Numbered from the stretch's first letter, positions 27,043 to 36,128 are shown. The stretch: 64,000 nucleotides of DNA from Litorilinea aerophila (GCA_945897075.1 CAMDEX010000002.1:1-64000); one strand, 5' to 3'. Numbers and translations: made by a program. The notes: generated by a model not told the origin, from the sequence alone.

Positions 27043-28764
27043 TTACAGCGCAAAAACACGAAAGCCCTGGTTGCCAAAACAGTAGATGACAAAGAGGGCA
27101 ACCCGCGCCTCTGGATACTCCTGGCGCAGACCCTGGGCATAGCCCTCGATCTGCTCGCTATCCTCCACCGGCAGCACAAAGCGCTCGATGTTGATCTTCT
27201 CTGTGTGCAGCTTGCTGTTGGAGATGTACTTGAACTCGATCACCCAGCGCAACCCGGCAAACTTTTCGTGATACTTGCCGACAAATTCCAAATCGCTTTT
27301 GCCCTGCGGGTACGAACGTTCCACATTCCAGGTGAACCAGCGCGACAGGTAACGGCTGCACAATTCAAAGAAGGTCGTCCGGTAGAAGTTTTCATTCACC
27401 TGTTGGAAGATCGCTTCCGGCAGTTGCGAAATATAGTGTGCCCAGTAACCAGCGAACAAGCACTCCAGATTGGGGTTGTTGACAAATGTCTGCATCAACT
27501 CGGCATAGCGGGTGGAGACATCAATCTGATGCAGTTCGTTAAAGTATTCAACAAAGATCTGGCGCAAGTTCAGGTTGGGCAAACGCAGGTTGAAATCATC
27601 CTCTTTGGTCAGCATACCCAGGTAGAAAAAGGAGATGGGAAAAAAACTGGGGTTGAAAAATTGCGAGACATCAAACTTTTCAACCAGAAGAACCTCGTCA
27701 TAGCGGATATGATTGTAGAAGGTGAGCTGCTCGACAAAGGCTGCGGTCAATTGTGGGTTCGAGGCTGTCAGACGGCGTACCCACGCCAGATCCACCTTCA
27801 AATTGAGATCGATCAAACGCTTGGGAAACTCTCTGTACTGTACAAAGTAGCGCAGGAAGTAGATCAGAATGGTCGAATTGTAGAGCGCCTCGCCTTCTGG
27901 ATCGACAAAGTGATAGCCGTTGTAGTTGCTCTTGATCAGCGCATTGACTTCGTTGCGCGTGGCCGGGTCCAGTTCGTGTTCCCGGTAGATATCATCGAGC
28001 AGGTGGTCAACCTCGGCTTGGGTGAAGCCCAACATTGACTCAAAGCCTGGCTCCAACGTCAAAAAGGTGGCAATGTTGAAGGCCGAGGCCAACTCGTCAA
28101 TGGTGATGGGCAGTACGCCGGTGATAAAGAGGTTGGCAATCGCTCCCCGCTCACGCCCCGCTTTCAGTGTCTTGAAAAAGGTCTTGAGAAAGCCATCGGC
28201 AGCCACCAGTTCCTGATAGTGCAGATCACGGTTGCCCGTAATCAACTGATTGGCAAAGTTGTCATACTCATCAATAATCACATAGACGGGCGGCAAGCGG
28301 TTGCTCTGGATGTATGTCAAGAGTTTTTCCAGATTGTCAGAAACTGCGTCTGCCATAGCCAGCGCTGGCATTTCGCCCAACAGACTGGGATAGACCGTGC
28401 GCAGTGCGTCTAGGATGGTGTTGCAGTGGTTTTTGAAGCTATGTTCAATCTCCCCCACCGTCCTGCCCACATGTACCACCGAAAAGTTGAAAAAGAGCAG
28501 GATGTACTGGTTGTGGCTAGGCGTCGGATGCTGGCCGATCCAGGTCTGGCCGAAGAGTTCGTCAAAATGGGCGGCCTCGTTCAGATCGTAGTAGTAGCGC
28601 AGGAGCGAACAGAAGAGCGACTTGCCAATGCGCCGCGGACGCAGAAAGACCGGGTTTTCAATTGCTTCCAGTTTGGCAATGTAGGCGGTCTTGTCGACAA
28701 AATAACCCTCTTTGCGCACAATGGCCGCATAGTTCGATTCACCGTAGATCACCCGTCGCTTCAT
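27043..28764 (-). CDS. AAA-ATPase-like / PD-(D/E)XK nuclease-fold protein, copy 2
   Basis: A tandem paralogue of the previous gene, also 573 residues, with the same Walker and PD-(D/E)XK residues. Residues about 157-310 (Walker B to FVQY) are identical in the two, as are most of the first 95 and last 190. Two stretches are not: about 97-156 and 311-375. The start is ATG 28764 with GAGAGGG 8 bases upstream; the longer frame to 28920 passes through a terminator-like hairpin. Mosaic divergence suggests gene conversion between copies and changing recognition parts. Confidence 0.85.
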   Translation of the reverse strand: MKRRVIYGESNYAAIVRKEGYFVDKTAYIAKLEAIENPVFLRPRRIGKSLFCSLLRYYYDLNEAAHFDELFGQTWIGQHPTPSHNQYILLFFNFSVVHVGRTVGEIEHSFKNHCNTILDALRTVYPSLLGEMPALAMADAVSDNLEKLLTYIQSNRLPPVYVIIDEYDNFANQLITGNRDLHYQELVAADGFLKTFFKTLKAGRERGAIANLFITGVLPITIDELASAFNIATFLTLEPGFESMLGFTQAEVDHLLDDIYREHELDPATRNEVNALIKSNYNGYHFVDPEGEALYNSTILIYFLRYFVQYREFPKRLIDLNLKVDLAWVRRLTASNPQLTAAFVEQLTFYNHIRYDEVLLVEKFDVSQFFNPSFFPISFFYLGMLTKEDDFNLRLPNLNLRQIFVEYFNELHQIDVSTRYAELMQTFVNNPNLECLFAGYWAHYISQLPEAIFQQVNENFYRTTFFELCSRYLSRWFTWNVERSYPQGKSDLEFVGKYHEKFAGLRWVIEFKYISNSKLHTEKINIERFVLPVEDSEQIEGYAQGLRQEYPEARVALFVIYCFGNQGFRVFAL

Positions 28765-28873
28765 CGCCAAAGCCCTCTCTGTCATGCGCCGTAGCCGCGC
28801 CCAATTGGTCTGTATGATAGCACAACGGTTCCTGTTCGTCATACGACGCCTTGCCAGGTCGCAGCTACACCGC

Positions 28874-28913
28874 AAACAAAACGCCCCCGGCCACGGAGGA
28901 TGGCCAGGGGCGA
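28874..28913 (-). terminator. Terminator for the HigBA-like pair
   Basis: On the minus strand CGCCCCTGGCCA, loop TCCTCCG, TGGCCGGGGGCG is followed by TTTTGTTT. It stands 145 bases after the stop of the XRE gene at 29059. Confidence 0.7.
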
Positions 28914-28949
28914 TAACCACTTGACTTCGCCTATGTCAATTTGAACCGA

Positions 28950-29111
28950 AGACCAGGCAGAGGCCACGCCCCCGCCGACAGTTTCACAGCCGCCAAAGAC
29001 CGGCTGCAGGTGCATGGGTTTCCAGACGGAACGGTGTTGATCTTCTGCGTCTCCAGGGCTAGGCGGAAGGACTCCTGATCGGCAGCGAATTCTGAGTGAT
29101 CGACGGTGATG
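28950..29111 (-). pseudogene. Remnant of DegT/PglE-like aminotransferase 3' end (copy A)
   Basis: On the minus strand the reading fragment DITVDHSEF...SFRLALETQ, then a frame change and KPMHLQPVF, GGCETVGGGVA corresponds to the C-terminal region of the intact aminotransferase at 30750-31874 (VITVDPVEF, RLRLALEAEN, KPMHLQPVFSGCE). The DNA aligns base for base with about 30850-31015. It has small indels and no intact frame. Its upper end forms the 3' end of the overlapping XRE antitoxin gene. Confidence 0.75.
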
Positions 29112-29427
29112 TCAAACTATCTGTGCTGTCCTCAACCGGGTTGAAGTGAATCTCGATCTCTGCATTCAACGCCGTGGCAACACGTTGCAGAAAGGAGAGA
29201 GAAGGGTTGATGGTTGCCCGCTCCAAGCGCGAAATATTGGGCTGGGCGGTGCCAACCCTCTTGGCCAGCTCCGCCTGGGATAGGCCATGTATCAGCCGCA
29301 ACCGCAGCACCTGGCGGGCGATCTGAAATTCAGGTTCCAGGGCATAAAAAATAGCTGCGAACTCTGGGTTACGCAGTTGCTCTTGTCGGTATTCGTCGAA
29401 AGGGCGACTTCTGTTAATATCCGTCAT
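29059..29427 (-). CDS. HigA-like XRE antitoxin
   Basis: A 122-residue HTH protein (RLIHGLSQAELAKRVGTAQP, then NISRLERATINPSLSFLQRV), the antitoxin of the HigBA type; it binds the toxin and represses the pair. The start overlaps the stop of the toxin gene by 4 bases, the usual toxin-first HigBA order. The last 17 or so residues (SPSITQNSLPIRSPSA) are read from the aminotransferase remnant in a different frame, so the natural C-terminus has probably been replaced. N-terminus contains a conserved EYRQEQLRNPEFAAIFYALE segment before the HTH. Confidence 0.88.
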   Translation of the reverse strand: MTDINRSRPFDEYRQEQLRNPEFAAIFYALEPEFQIARQVLRLRLIHGLSQAELAKRVGTAQPNISRLERATINPSLSFLQRVATALNAEIEIHFNPVEDSTDSLTSPSITQNSLPIRSPSA

Positions 29428-29777
29428 GGTTGAGCCTCCTGCCGAAGGAAGTCTGTCAATCGCCGCTCGGCGATCTCAAGTTCCTTCTTCGGCGTCTTTT
29501 GTGTCTTCTTCAAGAACGCATGCAAAAGGATGAATCTGCGTCCTGTGTAAGCCATGTAAATCACACGATACGCGTTCCGACCGACGGGCACTCGCAATTC
29601 CCAGAGCTTATCTTGGAGATGCTTCACGTAAGGAGTGCCAATCTGTAGACCGAACTCCTCGAGCAGCCCAACGGTCTGCACGATACGAGCGCGGTCTGCG
29701 AGCGGCAATTGATCCAAGAAGTCTTCTACCGGCACACGTCCGCGTGCGTCTATGTAGCTTTCGACTGTCCAATCCAT
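29424..29777 (-). CDS. RelE/HigB-like toxin (Gp49/DUF891 type)
   Basis: A 117-residue RelE-fold ribosome-dependent mRNA interferase candidate (FLDQLPLADRARIVQTVGLL, KLWELRVPVGRNAYRVIYMA, FILLHAFLKKTQKTPKKELE). The strand LWELR, the arginine in RNAYRVIY and the KKTQKTP loop are family hallmarks. It overlaps the HigA-like gene by 4 bases (ATGA), which couples their translation. The promoter would lie in 29778-29850. Confidence 0.88.
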   Translation of the reverse strand: MDWTVESYIDARGRVPVEDFLDQLPLADRARIVQTVGLLEEFGLQIGTPYVKHLQDKLWELRVPVGRNAYRVIYMAYTGRRFILLHAFLKKTQKTPKKELEIAERRLTDFLRQEAQP

Positions 29778-29849
29778 AGGCTCACTATAGCATATTTACT
29801 ATAAACAATCAAGGCGAAGTCTTCACTTTCTCGTATCCAAAGCTCCCCG

Positions 29850-29908
29850 ACGGGGGCGGGTTTCGATGTTCTCCGCTTCCAGCGCCAGGCGGACCGCCTC
29901 GTTGACTG
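29850..29908 (-). pseudogene. Remnant of DegT/PglE-like aminotransferase (copy B)
   Basis: On the minus strand VRLALEAENIETRP is encoded, nearly identical to RLALEAENIEARPVW of the intact gene at 30750-31874. Only about 60 bases are recognisable. It lies between the HigBA-like pair and the VapC-like gene. Confidence 0.65.
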
Positions 29909-29924
29909 CGCTTCGGGTTTCTCG

Positions 29925-30344
29925 TTAGCGATTCCAATCCTCAATGGTTAATCCTGGTACCTTCTCGAAATCCCTGCGGTTGCTTGTGACCAACGTCCCC
30001 CCAACCGCCAACACGATGGCGGCAATACGCAGGTCTTGCGTGCCTATACGTATTCTCTGATCACGGAACTTCTGTAACGTCGCCGCTGCTGCTGGTGTAA
30101 AAGGCAACACATTGACTTGCGCAAAATAGCGCACGGTAGCCAGCAGTCGATCATAGGCCAGCAGCAAGTCATCTCCTTCGCTTGCCTGATCGACAGCAAC
30201 CAACCGGCCTCTCACTTGTTCGCGCAAAGTGACAACAGTCGTGAAGACCAGATCAGGTGACACGGAAGTAAGTCGCCGCAACACGGACTCTCGCCCCATT
30301 TGTTGATGCGTCACCGTATCCGTATCGAGGACATACTGCGGCGT
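29925..30344 (-). CDS. VapC-like PIN-domain toxin without a standard start codon
   Basis: A PIN-domain ribonuclease toxin. The complete PIN N-terminus is readable from ACG 30344 (TPQYVLDTDTVTHQQ), which holds the first catalytic Asp (LDTDT). The first usual start codon is GTG 30314, which lies after that Asp and overlaps the stop of the antitoxin gene (GTGA). The ACG stands where an ATG would be expected, so a start-codon mutation is likely. Later acidic residues are present (SEGDDLLLAYDRLL, GTQDLRIAAIVLAVGG, TSNRRDF). The product is either made from ACG, made truncated and inactive from GTG, or not made. Confidence 0.75.
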   Translation of the reverse strand, partial: TPQYVLDTDTVTHQQMGRESVLRRLTSVSPDLVFTTVVTLREQVRGRLVAVDQASEGDDLLLAYDRLLATVRYFAQVNVLPFTPAAAATLQKFRDQRIRIGTQDLRIAAIVLAVGGTLVTSNRRDFEKVPGLTIEDWNR

Positions 30345-30655
30345 AGTCTCGCCGCCAGCCTCTCAGCGGCACGCTCAACATAGATTTCTTGCAGCATTGG
30401 TTGCAGTGTTGCATCATCGGCAAATAAACCCGCTGTACCCAGCCACGGGTTTCTTTGCGCGCCTGGATCCGTCGAGGGTGTAGATACCTCAACCGAAGTC
30501 ACCTCGATCCCGCGCAGCCAATCTTCCAGCGTTAGTCGCAAACGTTCTAAGGCTTCGTGTCGCGTTCTCCCCTCCCCCCGACAGTCGGGGACGGCAGGTG
30601 CCACAGCAATGTACCTTCCAGTTGAGTGTTGTCGTAACATGACCGTGTATCTCAT
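30311..30655 (-). CDS. HicB-like/VapB-like antitoxin
   Basis: A 114-residue protein with a HicB-type N-terminal fold (MRYTVMLRQHSTGRYIAVAP, then CRGEGRTRHEALERLRLTLE) and a C-terminal tail NPWLGTAGLFADDATLQPML typical of antitoxins that pair with PIN toxins. It precedes the VapC-like gene and overlaps it, so the pair is coupled. Start ATG 30655 (MRYTV) is preferred to 30673. The tail would wrap the toxin. Confidence 0.75.
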   Translation of the reverse strand: MRYTVMLRQHSTGRYIAVAPAVPDCRGEGRTRHEALERLRLTLEDWLRGIEVTSVEVSTPSTDPGAQRNPWLGTAGLFADDATLQPMLQEIYVERAAERLAARLRRSMSSIRIR

Positions 30656-30749
30656 CGCAAACCTCCAGTTCACGCGCCAACAAAAACTGAGCGATCATCC
30701 CATTATACGTACCCCAACCCAGCCGGTCAACCGTAGCGGGGCTGTTGCC

Positions 30750-31870
<1,121 letters not shown>

Positions 31871-31874
<4 letters not shown>

Positions 31875-32263
31875 AGGGGTCCACCCAACTCTTGCTCTAA
31901 CAGATCAATGAGTTCAACGATACTCATAGGAACTCCCGGTTCGATATGCTTCTCATCCTTTACATGCATATGATGTGGGAAATTGGGCAATCCCGGATGA
32001 TGGGGAGCATTGTCCCAACGCTTGCGCAGCCCCTGCTTCATAGAATCCATCCACTGGTAGCGATATTCAACGGTTCGCGTCTTCTCTTGATCGATCATAA
32101 AGAATTCAGCTACCTCTACGAAATCACCGTTAGCCAAACGCAGCCGTGCCCGAAAGAAACCCTTGTCATCCATGCCCCATTCCTGTAAAATTTCTGCATC
32201 GCTGACAGAAGGGCTGGTTACCAGTTTCAGCTTGATTGTGTTGAGGTATGCTTGGGAATCCAT
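31871..32263 (-). CDS. DUF6516/TumE-like protein, putative toxin
   Basis: A 130-residue protein with the pattern seen in DUF6516/TumE-type proteins: an N-terminal strand region, ARLRLANGDFVEVAEFF, VEYRYQWMD, and a His-rich motif RWDNAPHHPGLPNFPHHMHV. Such proteins are toxins of two-gene modules in several genomes; the assignment is from memory of the family. The partner gene at 32270 lies 6 bases upstream. The stop overlaps the start of the pglE-like gene, so the module reads straight into the glycan gene. A second, similar pair is at 59955. Confidence 0.65.
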
Positions 32264-32269
32264 GACGGG

Positions 32270-32584
32270 TTAGGAAGGCAAGGCATCAAGCCGAGAGCGA
32301 GCAGACAGCCACATCTGGTAGAATGCGCTCCATTCAAACAGATCGGCATCATCGCCCAATTCGCCTGAGCGGAAGAGTCGGTAGAATTCTTCAGAAGAGA
32401 GGCAAAAATTCTGTTCAAAGAGACGTAGCTTCTCTGCCAGGCTGTCAGCTTGCGCTTCAAGGCGAACCCGCTCCATGGATACGAGTTTGTCGATAGTTGC
32501 ATCTATTGTGCTGCTCTGATAGCCTGTTTGATACAAGCGGGCCAATGACTGAATTTTTGTGAGCGTTTGTGTGCTGACGGCCAT
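32270..32584 (-). CDS. Helical partner of the TumE-like protein, putative antitoxin
   Basis: A 104-residue mostly helical, coiled-coil-like protein (IDKLVSMERVRLEAQADSLA, then EKLRLFEQNFCLSSEEFYRL, and EWSAFYQMWLSARSRLDAL). It stands 6 bases before the TumE-like gene, the same order as the pair at 60271/59955. The C-terminal W..F...W.SARSRLD part is shared in character with EWEYWNDLLHKTGSTIRRVK of the other pair. Confidence 0.6.
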   Translation of the reverse strand: MAVSTQTLTKIQSLARLYQTGYQSSTIDATIDKLVSMERVRLEAQADSLAEKLRLFEQNFCLSSEEFYRLFRSGELGDDADLFEWSAFYQMWLSARSRLDALPS

Positions 32585-32698
32585 CGCAGTCCCCTCGGTT
32601 CATCCGCATCTATCGGTTGCTGTCGGACACAGTCATTATACTCGACTTATTCATCTGCGCGAAGCAACAGACTTCTGCTCGAAGGCATCCAAATGATG

Positions 32699-33352
32699 TC
32701 AAAGGTGTTTTCCATCTTCCAATTTGCGAATTACACGAGCTGGTGTACCGACCGCCACAACGCCAGACAGAACATTTTTCGTCACCACAGAACCAGCGCC
32801 GATCACAGACCAATCGCCCACAGAACGCTGAGGAATGACCGTAGCACCGATACCGACCAATGTCCCTACACCAATCCGCACATCACCACCCAAATGGACA
32901 CCGGGGGCAATATGGGCGTGATCGCCGATGTGATTGTGGTGGTCGACGGTACACCCCGTGTTTAGAATTGCATTCACACCGATTCTGCTACCGGTGTTCA
33001 CCACAACACCAGCACAAACTACGCTGCCAAGACCAATTGACACATTTAAGGCAATGACTGCATCTGGATGGCAAGCCAAAGCAAAAGTCTCACCACGCGC
33101 CAGCAAATCAGTATAAAGCCTGTGGCGAACTCTATTGTTCCCGATTCCAACCACAACAGCGTCGTGTTCAATCCGGGCCAGTTCGGCTATTTTTCCCAAG
33201 ACTGGCAAACCCAAAGCTGTTTTTCCCAGCAGATCAGGGTCATCATCCAAATACCCGATGGGATGCGCAGCACGACCAGACGACTGTATATGCAGCAAGA
33301 TATCGGCCACTACCTGGGCATGACCGCCTGCCCCCAAGATGACAATTCTCAT
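32699..33352 (-). CDS. NeuD/PglD-family sugar N-acetyltransferase
   Basis: A 217-residue left-handed beta-helix acetyltransferase: N-terminal UDP-sugar-binding Rossmann-like domain (VILGAGGHAQVVADILLH), then hexapeptide repeats with the catalytic His region NTGCTVDHHNHIGDHAHIAP. It would acetylate the 4-amino group of UDP-4-amino-4,6-dideoxy-GlcNAc, the last step of UDP-N,N'-diacetylbacillosamine. It lies on the same strand as the PglE-like and PglC-like genes, with a toxin-antitoxin-like pair between each. Confidence 0.9.
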   Translation of the reverse strand: MRIVILGAGGHAQVVADILLHIQSSGRAAHPIGYLDDDPDLLGKTALGLPVLGKIAELARIEHDAVVVGIGNNRVRHRLYTDLLARGETFALACHPDAVIALNVSIGLGSVVCAGVVVNTGSRIGVNAILNTGCTVDHHNHIGDHAHIAPGVHLGGDVRIGVGTLVGIGATVIPQRSVGDWSVIGAGSVVTKNVLSGVVAVGTPARVIRKLEDGKHL

Positions 33353-33431
33353 TGGCTAGGACTCACTACCCATAAATTCGCTCGCCGTCGCCTGCCCGGC
33401 CTGGCTGATGCCCTCGCGCTAGTTTTCCAGA

Positions 33432-33771
33432 CTACAATTTTAACATTTGGCGCAATCCAAGTCGAACTGCTCTACATATCGCTGCTCCAATTCGCCAACC
33501 ACGCGCAGGATGCGACGCTTATCTACCACCTGCAGTTGAAAAGCAGAACCGCCGAAGGCATACTCAAACCATTTTCGGGCGAGGGTTCCACCCGCAGCGT
33601 GTGCGGAAAGCGCAACGCAGAAAGCTGTGAAGTTAACGGTGCCACCAGTAACGTCGGCAAGCCGGGCGTGTCATCTTGGGCCACTACAGCTGGACGCCGT
33701 CCAGACTGCTCGCGTCCCACACCTCCCAAAGGCGGCGGCAGTTCCACCATGACAATGTCATTGCGTTTCAT
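33432..33771 (-). pseudogene. MazF/PemK-like toxin gene, broken by two single-base deletions
   Basis: The intact part (to 33523, 82 codons) has MazF motifs: RNDIVMVELPPPLGG, GRRPAVVAQDD, LLVAPLTSQ and PSAVLLF. It then breaks: CTTTTC-AACTGC lacks one base, giving NCRW and a stop. Adding one base restores QLQVVDKRRILRVVGELE and EQRYVEQFDLD; a second missing base near 33448 then separates DLD from LRQMLKL and a stop at 33432. Both deletions are in short runs, so a sequencing error is possible. With both bases restored the length equals a normal MazF. Confidence 0.75.
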
Positions 33772-34000
33772 GGAAAAATTCCTCGAAATTCATGAGCGCC
33801 TCAGCCGCTGCCATCTGCCAACTCTCTAATTCCATTGCCAATTCTTCGGGTATGTCCCGGGTATACAACAGGCGCTGACGGACAGCAAGCTGCGCATCCT
33901 TGGGCAATACTTGAAACGCAAGCCAGAAGATTTCCGTCTGCGCTTCTATAACACTCAGCGTTCCCGATTGGTTTTCTTGCTTTGCGAACAATATGTTCAT
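33758..34000 (-). CDS. Antitoxin partner of the MazF-like toxin
   Basis: An 80-residue helical protein (SVIEAQTEIFWLAFQVLPKD, then AVRQRLLYTRDIPEELAMEL and a C-terminal ESWQMAAAEALMNFEEFF). It overlaps the MazF-like gene by 14 bases, standing first as in MazEF. The sequence does not show the usual MazE DNA-binding motif but fits other MazF-associated antitoxins. Confidence 0.65.
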   Translation of the reverse strand: MNILFAKQENQSGTLSVIEAQTEIFWLAFQVLPKDAQLAVRQRLLYTRDIPEELAMELESWQMAAAEALMNFEEFFHETQ

Positions 34001-34089
34001 TGATTCTCTATCCTTTGATCAAAATTGTCCCCATGCGATTACGATGTCCCAAGTCCGTTGCACCACAGGATTCCGCTCCGATTATACCC

Positions 34090-34548
34090 CTATTCGACGG
34101 TGCCTTGAAACTCGTCCATGGTTGCCTGTCCTGGTTGGCTGATGCCCTCGCGTGCGAAAATCTTCCAGACAGTCATCCCGATGATCTTAAGGTCCAACCA
34201 GACCGAGCAGTGATCCACATACCAGACATCCAGGGCGAACTTCTCTTCCCAGGAGATGGCATTGCGCCCGTTGACCTGCGCCCAGCCGGTGATACCGGGG
34301 CGCAGTGCGTGGCGTCGCGTCTGCTCCGGCGTGTAGAGCGGCAGGTAGCGCATGAGCAGCGGACGTGGCCCCACCAGCCCTTCGACTGCGCTCAGGACAG
34401 GCCTCATCTCCCCGCGCAGCACGTTCCAGAGTTCTGGCAGTTCATCCAGGCTGCTGCTGCGCAGGATCAGGGCAAGAATGGTGAGCAAGAGGTCGAAGAG
34501 CCGCTTTCCGATGCGACAATAGACGGTGGGCGTCTATTTTGTCTGCAT
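34090..34548 (-). pseudogene. PglC-like initiating sugar transferase, decayed
   Basis: A minus-strand remnant of a bacterial sugar transferase (polyprenyl phosphosugar transferase), which would add bacillosamine to undecaprenyl phosphate. The N-terminus reads MQTK then stop (TAG 34536) and continues [20 protein letters not shown]. The membrane-helix end joins directly to [18 protein letters not shown], skipping the 60-70 residues that normally lie between. A 27-base insertion follows before [19 protein letters not shown]. The C-terminal part ([20 protein letters not shown], then [20 protein letters not shown]) is intact. It cannot be functional as is. Confidence 0.85.
34378..34404. repeat. 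27-base REP-like insertion inside the pglC-like remnant
   Basis: CCCTTCGACTGCGCTCAGG-type sequence splits the family motif GDMSLVGPRP into GEM + RPVLSAVEG + LVGPRP, adding nine codons in frame. The core TTCGAC...CTCAGGACA recurs in the larger element at 59606-59690. Confidence 0.75.
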
Positions 34549-34612
34549 GGGTTGCACACGGCCAAAACGTATCTACAGGGGAAGGCTTGCCATACCAACC
34601 GAGTACCACACG

Positions 34613-34966
34613 TCAGGACCGCTGCCAGGTACGGCCATCCTCGGTGAGGCGATACCCAGCCGGCGCTTCACCTGATTGGGCAGCGTGCCAGATCCCGGCA
34701 ACGGTGACACCGTCATCGCTCAAGGGGCGCAAATCGTCCCAACTGTAGGCGGTCAGAGCGTGTCGGAGGTTGACTCCGATCAGGTCAGGGATATGATTGG
34801 CGGCGATGGGCAGGGGGGAGTGGGCTGGGGAAGGGGTCGGGTATGCAGTGAATCCAAGCAGTTCCGCCACTGCAACGAAATCAGCAGCGCGAAACGTACC
34901 GCATTGCTGGGTGAAGAGCGCCTGCACCGATGCCGCCAACACTTGCCAGGGTTCCGTTGCTGCCAT
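34613..34966 (-). CDS. Small hypothetical protein
   Basis: A 117-residue protein of unknown function from ATG 34966 (MAATEPWQVLAASVQALFTQ, then FRAADFVAVAELLGFTAYPT, SWDDLRPLSDDGVTVAGIWH, ending YRLTEDGRTWQRS). It is soluble with no clear motif. It sits between the pglC-like remnant and remnant C of the aminotransferase. The longer frame to 35275 runs through that remnant in a different frame and is not used. Confidence 0.45.
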   Translation of the reverse strand: MAATEPWQVLAASVQALFTQQCGTFRAADFVAVAELLGFTAYPTPSPAHSPLPIAANHIPDLIGVNLRHALTAYSWDDLRPLSDDGVTVAGIWHAAQSGEAPAGYRLTEDGRTWQRS

Positions 34967-34985
34967 GGTACATAGCCTTTCTATG

Positions 34986-35100
34986 CTAGAACAACTCTGC
35001 GGCCACGCTCTCACATCCCGGAAAGACGGGCTGCATGTGCATGAGTTTCCAGACGGGAGGGATCTTGATTTTTTTTGCTCCAACACCAGGCAGATCGTTT
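34986..35100 (-). pseudogene. Remnant of DegT/PglE-like aminotransferase (copy C)
   Basis: The minus strand encodes, in one frame, LVLEQKKIKIPPVWKLMHMQ and PVFPGCESVAAEL, the counterpart of LALEAENIEARPVWKPMHLQ and PVFSGCETVGGGVAAEF in the gene at 30750-31874. The base GAACAACTCTGCGGCCACGC matches GAAGAACTCTGCGGCCACGC at 30838. Ends are cut; no start or stop. Confidence 0.75.
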
Positions 35101-35192
35101 CTCCCAGAATTGGGGACGGAAAGCGAACTGGTTGGAGAGATTGGTAAACGGATGCAGAAGATCCATGATGATTCCGATATGAAGACGAGTGT

Positions 35193-36128
35193 TTACTGCC
35201 CAGAAAACAAATCAGAAAGAAGCTTCCAGTCTTCGACCGATAACTGCCAGTCCAGTGCCCCAACATTCTCTTCAATGTGGAGCGGTTCGATTATCCCAAC
35301 CAATGCGGCAGAAACAGTAGGATTGTCCAGAATCCAGCGAATAGCAGTCTGAGAAGGTGACTTTCCATATTTGGCTCCAATTCCTCGCAACTGGTCGATC
35401 AATAGTAAGTTGCGCGCCAACGTATCTTCCTGGAAATTACCGTCTCGTCCCCGTTTGTCGGTGGCATCAAACTGCTCGACTGAACGGTACGCACCAGACA
35501 GAAGTCCCTTGGCCAGGACTCCATAAACCAACAAGCCTAGTCCAAGTTCGTCGCACAGAGCGAGATAGCCATTCTCAATATCACGCGAAAGCATGCTGTA
35601 CGGCATCTGAGCCGATATGACAAGGCCAGATGAGGCAGCTTCTCGGAGCAACGGCTCAGGGAAATTTGAGCAGCCAATGTAGCGCACTTTGCCTGCTTGT
35701 TGACACTTCGCCAAAGCGGCTAGAGTTTCCGCAAGGGGGGTAAGAGGATCAGGCCAATGGACCTGATAGAGCGGAATACAATCTATACGGAGGCGGCGCA
35801 AGCTAGCCTCAAGTGCATCAACGATATATAGTGCGCTGCTGTTTCGGCCAGTGTTGCCGTGTGAATCCCAAGACACGCCAAACTTGGTAGCAATGACAAC
35901 ATCATGCCGTTTTGCGCCCAGGGCTTTACTTAGGATTGTCTCAGAGTGACCAAAACCGTAGACATCGGCGGTATCAAAAAAGTTGATACCCAACTCCAGA
36001 CTACGTTGTATGGAAGCAATAGACGTAGAATCGTTGATCGGCCCCCAACCGTGCCCTCCAATAGCCCAACAACCAAAGCAAAGACGTGAAACGCGCAGAT
36101 CGGTTCGATCCAACTGTCGATATTCCAT
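35193..36128 (-). CDS. Aldo/keto reductase
   Basis: A 311-residue NAD(P)H-dependent (beta/alpha)8 reductase. The AKR tetrad is visible: Asp and Tyr in FFDTADVYGFG, Lys in VVIATKFGVSW and His in YQVHWPDPL. The cofactor region ISAQMPYSML and LGLLVYGVLAKGLLSG is intact. In glycan clusters these enzymes often reduce a sugar keto group. Start ATG 36128 (MEYRQLDRTDLRVSRLCFG). The gene follows the sugar transferase on the same strand with a 70-base gap. Confidence 0.92.
   Translation of the reverse strand: MEYRQLDRTDLRVSRLCFGCWAIGGHGWGPINDSTSIASIQRSLELGINFFDTADVYGFGHSETILSKALGAKRHDVVIATKFGVSWDSHGNTGRNSSALYIVDALEASLRRLRIDCIPLYQVHWPDPLTPLAETLAALAKCQQAGKVRYIGCSNFPEPLLREAASSGLVISAQMPYSMLSRDIENGYLALCDELGLGLLVYGVLAKGLLSGAYRSVEQFDATDKRGRDGNFQEDTLARNLLLIDQLRGIGAKYGKSPSQTAIRWILDNPTVSAALVGIIEPLHIEENVGALDWQLSVEDWKLLSDLFSGQ

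Noticed and set aside
26848-28038. Plus-strand frames opposite the AAA/PD-(D/E)XK genes
   Set aside because: They mirror the duplicated minus-strand genes, including the duplication itself.
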